NCBI GenBank assembly: GCA_023424585.1
Contig: JAFADT010000111.1
Location: forward strand, 1-16,741
From: Pseudomonadota bacterium
GTDB taxonomy: Bacteria; Myxococcota; Myxococcia; Myxococcales; Myxococcaceae
Length of the DNA stretch: 16,741 nucleotides
Direction of reading: 5' to 3'
Both the position numbers and the translations under genes were made by a program. Under the pieces are notes generated by a model. The model was not told the origin of the DNA. It saw only the letters and a program-made list of their open reading frames with translations, and made no database searches. This document shows, in pieces, positions 11,447 to 16,741 of this stretch. How positions within the stretch are numbered: position 1 is the stretch's first letter; every line of letters starts with the position of its first letter.

Positions 11447-12502
11447 TCACCCCATGCGTCGCAGGCCCGGCAGGTCCTCGGGCCGGATCACCCAGCGCGG
11501 CGGCTCCGGTGGCGACGTGCGCGTGCCCACCTGCGTCGCGGGGAAGCCCTCCACCAGCGCGTAGTCCGGGAACACCGCGCGCGCCTTCACCAGGCTGCCC
11601 GCGGCCACGTGGCAGCCCTTCCCCAGGTGGCTGCCCTCGCAGAGGATGGCGCCGGGCTCCACCACCGTGCCCGCGCCCAGGTTGCACGCGTGCAGCACGC
11701 AGCCCGGGCCCACCACCACGCCCTCGTCCAGCACCAGCATCGTGTCCGGTTGCAGGTGCAGCACCGTGTTCTCCAGGATCTGCACCCGCGCGCCAATGCG
11801 CACCGGACCGTTCATGTCGCCCGTGATCTTCACGCCCGCCCCGATGATGGCGCCCGCGCCGATGACCACGTCGCCGGAGACCTCCGCGGAGGAGAAGAGG
11901 GTGGCGGTGGGGTGGACGAAGGGATGTCGGTCGCGAAAGGCGTAAAGCTGTCCCATGGGAGCGTCCTCGGCGCGGTCGCGCGCGGAGAAGGGGGTCAATG
12001 GAGCGGCGGGGAGCGACAGGTCGCCGCCCCAGCGCTGTTGCAGGTAGGTCAGGTCCTCGGAGGAGAGCATCCGCAGGACCTGCCCCGGCCGGCCCAGCAC
12101 CACGGATTGATCCGGCACCGCCATGCCGGGCGGCAGCACGGCGCCCTCGCCCACCAGGCAGCGGTCGCCCAACGTCACCCCCGGCATCAGGATGGCGCCG
12201 TCGCCGATGTCGCACAGCGACCCCACGCGCGCGCCCATCACGAGCGAGCGTCGACCCAGCACGGTCTTCTCGCCGATGGCCGAGGGGCGCTCCGGTGTGC
12301 CCACCACCACCGCGTCCTCGCGCAGGGTGGAGAAGGCGCCCAACATCACGGAGCCTCCCACCGAGCGCACGACGGCGCCCCGGGAGATGATGGCTCCGGG
12401 GCCCACCTGCGTGGTGCCCAGCAGTCGCGCGGACGAAGCCAGGGTGAAATGAGGACCCACCGCGGTGGGCTGGAACGTAGCGGTCGCGGATGAGGAACTC
12501 AT
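11447..12502 (-). CDS. Double left-handed beta-helix (hexapeptide-repeat) protein, gamma-carbonic-anhydrase/acyltransferase-like
   Basis: 351 residues if it starts at the ATG at 12502. The frame is open to a GTG at 12673, but the extra 57 codons have a weaker third-position G/C bias, overlap a direct repeat in the promoter region and precede the fold. Two stretches of imperfect hexapeptide repeats (pattern [LIV]-G-x4) build two beta-helices: about residues 15-145, and 190-320. They are separated by a segment with FSARDRAEDAPM and YAFRDRHPF. The second resembles gamma-class carbonic anhydrases (TVLHLQPD, GPGCVLHACNLG, then VEGFPATQVG at the end), but the histidine of the usual IGH motif is proline here, leaving two of three zinc ligands; the first helix has none. 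It is therefore more likely a scaffold or an acyl/sugar transferase relative than a working carbonic anhydrase. Fold is sure, function unknown. Confidence 0.78.
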   Translation of the reverse strand: MSSSSATATFQPTAVGPHFTLASSARLLGTTQVGPGAIISRGAVVRSVGGSVMLGAFSTLREDAVVVGTPERPSAIGEKTVLGRRSLVMGARVGSLCDIGDGAILMPGVTLGDRCLVGEGAVLPPGMAVPDQSVVLGRPGQVLRMLSSEDLTYLQQRWGGDLSLPAAPLTPFSARDRAEDAPMGQLYAFRDRHPFVHPTATLFSSAEVSGDVVIGAGAIIGAGVKITGDMNGPVRIGARVQILENTVLHLQPDTMLVLDEGVVVGPGCVLHACNLGAGTVVEPGAILCEGSHLGKGCHVAAGSLVKARAVFPDYALVEGFPATQVGTRTSPPEPPRWVIRPEDLPGLRRMG

Positions 12503-12724
12503 TGGGATGCGGAAAGCTACTCCTGGCTCTCGGAAGGGCATGTTGTACGAAGGCACGACGATGCCGTCCGGCAGCCGACGCTCGTTCGCCGGCTCGACGA
12601 GGGTGGGTGCGGCATCCTCGGATGTCAGGAGTGGGAGTCGGATGGCGTAGGAACCCGCGTCGCTGGGCGCCACGTGTGGGCGTTTCGCGGTAGGAACCCC
12701 CCTCGCTCTCGAAAGGCCTCACCC
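12503..12724. promoter_or_regulatory. Divergent regulatory region between the beta-helix protein and the MATE pump
   Basis: About 222 bases with less extreme base composition than the genes around it. It holds a near-perfect direct repeat (12647-12664 and 12690-12707), and GAAAGG at 12711-12716, a good ribosome site for the GTG at 12725. GGAACC within each repeat resembles the -35 element of ECF sigma factors, but no matching -10 (CGTC or similar) lies at the right distance on the plus strand. Confidence 0.4.
12647..12707. repeat. Tandem direct repeat, two 18-base copies 43 bases apart
   Basis: Copies GTAGGAACCCGCGTCGCT (12647-12664) and GTAGGAACCCCCCTCGCT (12690-12707) match at 16 of 18 positions. 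The 43-base offset is close to four helical turns, so both would lie on the same DNA face, as expected for a regulator bound side by side. The downstream copy ends 17 bases before the MATE start codon. Confidence 0.5.
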
Positions 12725-14185
12725 GTGGAAGAGACACCCCTGGCGGACCGCAACGCCCAGGCCCCCGAGCCTGTGGCCGTGGGAGGCCCCGACGCCGTGA
12801 AGAAGGGGCCGTGGTCCCTCGTGAAGGAGGCGCTGCACGGCACGGAGCAGGACCTGACGCGGCTGCCGCTCGGGCGAGCCATCTTCCTGCTGGCCGTGCC
12901 CATGGTGCTGGAGATGTGCATGGAGTCGGTGTTCGCCGTGGTGGACGTCGCCTTCGTCGGCCGGTTGGGCGCGGAGGCGGTGGCCACGGTGGGGCTCACC
13001 GAATCCATCCTCACCCTCATCTACGCGGCCGGCATGGGCCTGAGCATCGGCGCCACGGCGATGGTGGCCCGCCGCATCGGAGAGAAGGACGCGGAGCGGG
13101 CGGGGCGCACGGCGGTGCAGGCGGTTGGCCTGGGCGTGGTCATCTCCTCGGTGCTGGCCGTGGCGGGCATCGTCTTCGCGCGGCCGCTGCTGGCGGCGCT
13201 CGGCGGCTCGCCGTGGGTGCTGGAGCACGGCGTGGGCTACACGCGCGTGATGATGGGCGGCGTGGTGAGCATCCTGCTGCTCTTCCTCATCAACGCCATC
13301 TTCCGGGGCGCGGGCGACGCGGCCATCGCGATGCGCGTGCTGATGCTGGCCAACGGGCTCAACATCGTGCTCGCGCCGTGTCTCATCTTCGGCTGGGGGC
13401 CGTTCCCGGAGCTGGGCGTGGTGGGCGCGGCGTGGGCCACCACGCTGGGCCGGACCGCGGGCGTGGGGTACCAGCTCTTCCGGCTGACGCGGTCGCGCGG
13501 CCGGCTCCAGGTGCGACGCGAGCACCTGTCGCTGGAGCCCGCGACGATGCTCGCGATGCTGCGGCTGTCGGGCGCGGGCATGGTGCAGACGCTGGTGAGC
13601 ACCTCCAGCTGGGTGGTGCTGGTGCGCATCGTGTCGTCGTTCGGCAGCACGGCGCTGGCGGGCTACACCATCGCCATCCGCATCACGCTGTTCGCGCTGA
13701 TGCCCGCGTGGGGCCTGGGCAACGCGGCGTCCACGCTGCTGGGGCAGAGCATGGGCGCGGGGGACCCGGACCGGGGCGCGAAGGCGGTGTGGCTGGCGGG
13801 CAGGTACAACCTGGTGGTGCTGGGCACCATCGGCGTGGGGTTCTTCGTCTTCGCGCACCCGCTGCTGGGGACGTTCACGACGGACGCGGCGGTGGTGGAC
13901 GCGGGGGCCACGGCGCTGCGCATCTTCAGCTTGAGCTTCCTGTCGTGCGCGTACGGCATGGTCATCACCTCCGCGTTCAACGGCGCGGGGGACACGCGCA
14001 CGCCCACGCTCATCGACCTGGGGTGCCTCTGGGCGCTGGAGCTGCCGCTGGCGTGGGTGCTGGCCCATCCGGTGGGCCTGGGCGTGGTGGGCGCGTACTG
14101 GTCGGTGCCGGTGGCCTTCGCGGTGATGTCCGTGCTGGGCATCGTCCTGTTCCGGCGCGGGCGCTGGAAGACGCGCGTGGTGTGA
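12725..14185 (+). CDS. MATE-family multidrug/metabolite efflux transporter
   Basis: 486 residues. The GTG at 12725 is chosen because GAAAGG lies eight bases upstream; the in-frame region before it is promoter-like. A hydrophilic N-terminal segment of about 45 residues is followed by twelve membrane helices in two halves. The twin MATE signatures sit in the equivalent place of each half: NAIFRGAGDA (190-199) and SAFNGAGDTRTP (416-427). LPLGRAIFLLAVPMVLEM and SVFAVVDVAFVGRLG mark the usual first two helices. Such pumps expel cationic drugs, dyes or natural products in exchange for Na+ or H+ across the inner membrane. It is divergent from the beta-helix gene and ends three bases before the stop of a GNAT gene on the other strand. 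The transported compound cannot be read from sequence. Confidence 0.93.
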   Translation: MEETPLADRNAQAPEPVAVGGPDAVKKGPWSLVKEALHGTEQDLTRLPLGRAIFLLAVPMVLEMCMESVFAVVDVAFVGRLGAEAVATVGLTESILTLIYAAGMGLSIGATAMVARRIGEKDAERAGRTAVQAVGLGVVISSVLAVAGIVFARPLLAALGGSPWVLEHGVGYTRVMMGGVVSILLLFLINAIFRGAGDAAIAMRVLMLANGLNIVLAPCLIFGWGPFPELGVVGAAWATTLGRTAGVGYQLFRLTRSRGRLQVRREHLSLEPATMLAMLRLSGAGMVQTLVSTSSWVVLVRIVSSFGSTALAGYTIAIRITLFALMPAWGLGNAASTLLGQSMGAGDPDRGAKAVWLAGRYNLVVLGTIGVGFFVFAHPLLGTFTTDAAVVDAGATALRIFSLSFLSCAYGMVITSAFNGAGDTRTPTLIDLGCLWALELPLAWVLAHPVGLGVVGAYWSVPVAFAVMSVLGIVLFRRGRWKTRVV

Positions 14186-14188
14186 GCG

Positions 14189-15295
14189 TCAGGGCAGGCA
14201 GATCTCGAAGCCGGTGCGTCCCCCGGGGAAGGTCCTCGGGGGGCGCGAGGCGGGCGTGACGGCGTAGAGGTGGAAGTCCAGGCGCCGCTGGAGGAAGCCG
14301 TCGAAGGCCGGGGACAGCGGGTCCCCGGCGTCCTGCTGCACGGTGAAGAAGTGGAAGCCCTGGCCGTGGAACGCGGCGTAGACGGCGTCCAGCAGCGCGC
14401 GCAGGACGGCGGGGTCTTCGGAATGGATGCTGGTGTTGCAGAGGTAGAAGTAGCGGAAGTCGCCGCCGGGCGCGGGCAGGCGGGGCGCGCCGGTGACGGT
14501 GGCGAGCGCGTTGAAGCCCCGGCGCACCCACTTCATGCCGCCCCGGTACGCCAGCACGCGGTAGCGCTTCACGGCGTCGGGGTTCCACGCGGAGGTGCAG
14601 CCCACCAGGTGCCCGGCGGGGTCGAACGCGAGGAACGAGTCCTCCACGCGAAGTCCCGGCCAGCGCGCGAGCCGGTGCTCCAGTTCCCCGGTGTCGAAGC
14701 GGTAGCCGAAGGGGCGCGCGCGGTGGTCCGCGTCCAGCAGCGCGGCCATGGCGGGCACGTCCGCGGCGGTGGCGCGGCGCACGGTGTAGCGGCTGGGGCG
14801 CGGCTTGCGGCGCAGCACGAACTGGAGCGAGACGGCGGAGAAGGCGCGCAGCAGGTGGTAGTGCGGCTGCGCTTCCCGGGCCGCGCCCCGCCGCACCAGG
14901 GCCTGGAGCGCGGCGGCGTTGGAGGCCATGACGGCGGTGAGGAACACGTCCACGCCGTGGCGGCGGGAGGTCTCCTCCAGCACGGGGCCATAGAACCGGG
15001 CCAGGCCCCGGGCGCGGCGCGCGGAGAAGCGGGTGCGCAGGTCGCCCAGGTAGCCCACGCGGCACGGGGCGCCGTCCAGCCAGCCGTCCCGCACGTGGAT
15101 GGCGCCCATGCCGTCCAGCCGGGGCGGCTCGCCGTGGGCCCACACCTCGGCCTCGCCGCGCTGCATGGAAAAGAGGCCGAAGTAATCCGGCGACCGCTGC
15201 GTGCTGAGCACCAGGTCCCCGGTCATGGGCACGTCGCCGAACAGGTCCAGCAGCGCGGCGTTGTCATCCCGGGTGGCTCGGCGGAGGGGGCTCAT
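14189..15295 (-). CDS. Tandem GNAT N-acetyltransferase-like protein
   Basis: 368 residues from the ATG at 15295; no clear ribosome site. Residues 1-140 form a GNAT domain: LRRATRDDNAALLDLF at the start, a central strand CRVGYLGDLRTRFSARRARGLA (78-99) carrying R94-x-x-G97-x-A99, the acetyl-CoA pyrophosphate loop, then FLTAVMASNAAALQALVRRGA, the typical end of the domain. A second GNAT-like unit starts at YTVRRATAADVPAMAALLDAD (about 170) and ends with FHFFTVQQDAG and LDFHLYAVTP; its CoA loop is not evident, so it may be a structural or substrate-binding half. Such proteins acetylate amines on small molecules or proteins in the cytosol. It is convergent with the MATE gene and divergent from the small membrane protein gene. 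Substrate unknown. Confidence 0.82.
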   Translation of the reverse strand: MSPLRRATRDDNAALLDLFGDVPMTGDLVLSTQRSPDYFGLFSMQRGEAEVWAHGEPPRLDGMGAIHVRDGWLDGAPCRVGYLGDLRTRFSARRARGLARFYGPVLEETSRRHGVDVFLTAVMASNAAALQALVRRGAAREAQPHYHLLRAFSAVSLQFVLRRKPRPSRYTVRRATAADVPAMAALLDADHRARPFGYRFDTGELEHRLARWPGLRVEDSFLAFDPAGHLVGCTSAWNPDAVKRYRVLAYRGGMKWVRRGFNALATVTGAPRLPAPGGDFRYFYLCNTSIHSEDPAVLRALLDAVYAAFHGQGFHFFTVQQDAGDPLSPAFDGFLQRRLDFHLYAVTPASRPPRTFPGGRTGFEICLP

Positions 15296-15393
15296 GGGGC
15301 GCGTGGCAGCCTATGCGACGCCAGGATGGACTTCCGCCCCCGCCCGCCGTGCGCCACATTGCGGGCCTTCACGCGCGGAATGAGGAGGTCGTC

Positions 15394-15654
15394 ATGGGGC
15401 TGCTGGGGTGGATCATCTTTGGCTTCTTCGCGGGGCTCATCGCCCGGGCCGTGCTGCCAGGGGACCAGCGCATGGGCTGCATCGGCACCACGGTCCTGGG
15501 CGTCGCCGGCGCCTTCGTGGGCGGCTTCCTCACGTCCATCTGGCGGGGCACCAACTGGCGCGACCCGGAGCCCACCGGGTTCCTCGGCGCCATCCTGGGC
15601 GCCGTCGTCCTGCTCCTGGTCTCCCAGGCGGCCTTCGGCGGACGCTCCCGGTAG
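15394..15654 (+). CDS. GlsB/YeaQ/YmgE-family small stress membrane protein (transglycosylase-associated family)
   Basis: 86 residues, starting at ATG 15394 behind a strong GAGGAGG ribosome site five bases away; the open frame upstream is not protein-like. Three short glycine-rich membrane helices are seen (LGWIIFGFFAGLIARAVLPG, GTTVLGVAGAFVGGFL, and FLGAILGAVVLLLVSQAAF) with the family-typical GDQRMGCIGT loop after the first. Length and pattern match the family, whose members are induced by stress in many bacteria but have no defined biochemical activity. It stands alone, followed by a hairpin-rich stretch that probably ends its transcript. Confidence 0.9.
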   Translation: MGLLGWIIFGFFAGLIARAVLPGDQRMGCIGTTVLGVAGAFVGGFLTSIWRGTNWRDPEPTGFLGAILGAVVLLLVSQAAFGGRSR

Positions 15655-15660
15655 CGCTTC

Positions 15661-15712
15661 AACCGCCGGGAATCCGGGGCCTTCTGGCGGGTTGGGGGGC
15701 CCGGCGGCCGGG
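15661..15712 (+). terminator. Two adjacent GC-rich hairpins after the GlsB-like gene
   Basis: AACCGCC (15661-15667) pairs with GGCGGGTT (15686-15693) with one bulged G. Immediately after it, CCCGG-CGG-CCGGG forms a second perfect stem at 15700-15712. They start six bases after the stop codon. There is no U-tract, so this is a candidate terminator without the classical tail. Confidence 0.35.
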
Positions 15713-15853
15713 TGTCCTGCCTGCATGGACCCCCTTCCGGGGAAAGCACGGTTCCCAAGAGGATGCCGGGCACTTTCTGTAGTACACCGCGCCCCAGGCA
15801 TGCAGCGGGGGGCGGTCGGCCGCCGCTGAAGCCAAAGGAAAGGCGACGACATC

Positions 15854-16675
15854 ATGATGAAGAAGACGATCCTGATCGCGGCGATGCTGAGCCTCACGGC
15901 CTGCCAGGGCCAGGGCGCGAAGCCGGGCGAGACCTCCGCCACCGGCACCTCCACGGCGGCGGCCACCGCCGGCGCTCCCCAGACCGAGGAGCAGAAGACG
16001 CTGTACGCGCTGGGCCTGTCCATCGGCCGCAGCATCAGCGTGTTCGACATGACCCCGCAGGAGCTGGAGTTCGTGAAGGCCGGCCTCACCGCGCAGGTCA
16101 CCGGCCAGAAGACCGAAGTGGACCTGGAGACCTACGGTCCCAAGCTCCAGGACCTCGCGCGCGAGCGTTCGCTGCGCAAGGCCAACGCGGAGAAGGAGAA
16201 GTCCAAGGCGTTCCTGGAGGAGAAGGCCAAGGAGCCCGGCGCGGTGAAGACCGAGTCCGGCCTCATCTACAAGGAGCTCCAGGCGGGCACGGGCCCCCAG
16301 CCCCAGGCCACCGACATCGTGAAGGTGCACTACAAGGGCACGCTCGCGGACGGCAAGGAGTTCGACTCGTCCTACAAGCGCGGTGAGCCCACGCAGTTCC
16401 CGCTCCAGGGCGTCATCAAGTGCTGGACCGAGGGCCTCCAGAAGATGAAGGTCGGCGGCAAGGCGCAGCTCGTGTGCCCCTCCGACATCGCCTACGGCGA
16501 CCGCGGCGCGCCCCCGAATATCCCCGGCGGCGCCGCCCTGGTGTTCGAGGTGGAGCTGCTCGAGATCGTGAAGCCCCCCGAGGCGCCCCCGGGCATGCCG
16601 AACATGATGGGCACCCCCCCGGCCCCCGGCGCGAAGCCGCCCCCGGCCGCCAAGCCGCCCCCGGCGACGAAGTAG
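15854..16675 (+). CDS. FKBP-type peptidyl-prolyl cis-trans isomerase, lipoprotein (FkpA/Mip-like)
   Basis: 273 residues; a second ATG three bases on is equally possible. AAGGAAAGG precedes the start. A lipoprotein signal (MMKKTILIAAMLSLTAC) gives acylated Cys17; Gln follows at +2. A Thr/Ala-rich linker leads to a helical FKBP_N dimerisation domain (about 45-128), then an FKBP domain (about 135-238). Active-site residues are all kept: Y160, F170-D171, F182, V187-I188, W191, Y214, I223 and F231, by comparison with FKBP12. The family speeds proline isomerisation during folding of envelope proteins in the periplasm. Odd: a proline-rich tail of about 33 residues (repeats of the AKPPPA type) not found in E. 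coli FkpA, and two extra cysteines, 190 and 208, in the catalytic domain. It has its own upstream region and stands alone. Very confident. Confidence 0.95.
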   Translation: MMKKTILIAAMLSLTACQGQGAKPGETSATGTSTAAATAGAPQTEEQKTLYALGLSIGRSISVFDMTPQELEFVKAGLTAQVTGQKTEVDLETYGPKLQDLARERSLRKANAEKEKSKAFLEEKAKEPGAVKTESGLIYKELQAGTGPQPQATDIVKVHYKGTLADGKEFDSSYKRGEPTQFPLQGVIKCWTEGLQKMKVGGKAQLVCPSDIAYGDRGAPPNIPGGAALVFEVELLEIVKPPEAPPGMPNMMGTPPAPGAKPPPAAKPPPATK

Positions 16676-16707
16676 TCACCGCCTCCCCCACGCGGGAGCG
16701 CTGAAGA

Positions 16708-16740
16708 GCGAGGGCCGGACGCGGGGGACTCCCCCCTCGC
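16708..16740 (+). terminator. Hairpin after the FKBP gene, candidate terminator
   Basis: GCGAGGG (16708-16714) pairs with CCCTCGC (16734-16740), with further G/C pairing possible inside (GGGGG and CCC). It lies about 30 bases after the stop codon at the window edge; whether a U-rich tail follows cannot be seen. Confidence 0.4.
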
Positions 16741-16741
16741 G

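Noticed and set aside
11447..12502. Calling the beta-helix protein a carbonic anhydrase
   Set aside because: One of the three zinc-binding histidines is proline, and the other helix has no metal site.
12503..12673. N-terminal extension of the beta-helix protein to the GTG at 12673
   Set aside because: Weaker third-position G/C bias, no ribosome site, overlap with a direct repeat of the divergent promoter, and the fold begins after the later ATG.
1..16741. CRISPR arrays, tRNA or rRNA genes, transposases and phage integration sites
   Set aside because: Looked for by eye on both strands; no regular repeat-spacer pattern, cloverleaf-like gene, transposase motif or terminal inverted repeats were seen.

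Overview
The window is very GC-rich DNA with codon third positions almost always G or C, which makes long spurious reading frames common on both strands. Codon use, a TonB-like protein with a signal peptide, many lone membrane proteins and a fused UnbU/UnbV-type protein suggest a myxobacterium, most likely Myxococcaceae (Myxococcus/Corallococcus-like). This assignment is inferred from style and gene families, not from a marker gene. I see no rRNA, tRNA, CRISPR array, insertion sequence or phage gene.

Layout. (1) 1-427, minus: the N-terminus of a secreted TonB-family protein, cut by the window edge. (2) 827-2908, plus: a bacterial GRAS-family protein (relative of plant DELLA/SCARECROW regulators, with a Rossmann methyltransferase-like core), overlapping a PncC/CinA-C nicotinamide-nucleotide amidase, then a small soluble protein of unknown role. 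(3) 2960-4509, minus: a membrane fatty-acid desaturase/hydroxylase whose stop codon shares a base with the start of a six-helix membrane protein. (4) 4615-11026, plus, divergent from (3): four tightly packed genes. They encode a natural fusion of an NqrB/RnfD-like membrane domain (UnbU type) with a seven-motif VCBS/FG-GAP region and ASPIC/UnbV domain (UnbV type), a possible GNAT-like protein, a GH3-family acyl-adenylating amide synthetase, and a Rieske non-haem iron oxygenase. (5) 11023-12502, minus: a small three-helix membrane protein and a double left-handed beta-helix protein. (6) 12725-14185, plus: a MATE efflux pump, divergent from (5) across a regulatory region with a phased direct repeat. 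(7) 14189-15295, minus: a tandem GNAT protein. (8) 15394-16675, plus: a GlsB/YeaQ-type small membrane protein and an FKBP-type peptidyl-prolyl isomerase lipoprotein.

The most interesting part is 2960-11026. Desaturase, UnbU-UnbV fusion, GH3 ligase and Rieske oxygenase share a divergent promoter region and an apparent operon. Together they look like a compact pathway that desaturates or oxidises an acyl or isoprenoid chain at the membrane and joins an acid to an amine. UnbU and UnbV are otherwise best known as separate conserved genes of enediyne clusters, but no polyketide synthase is present here. The product is unknown and the pathway idea is inference from gene content and spacing.
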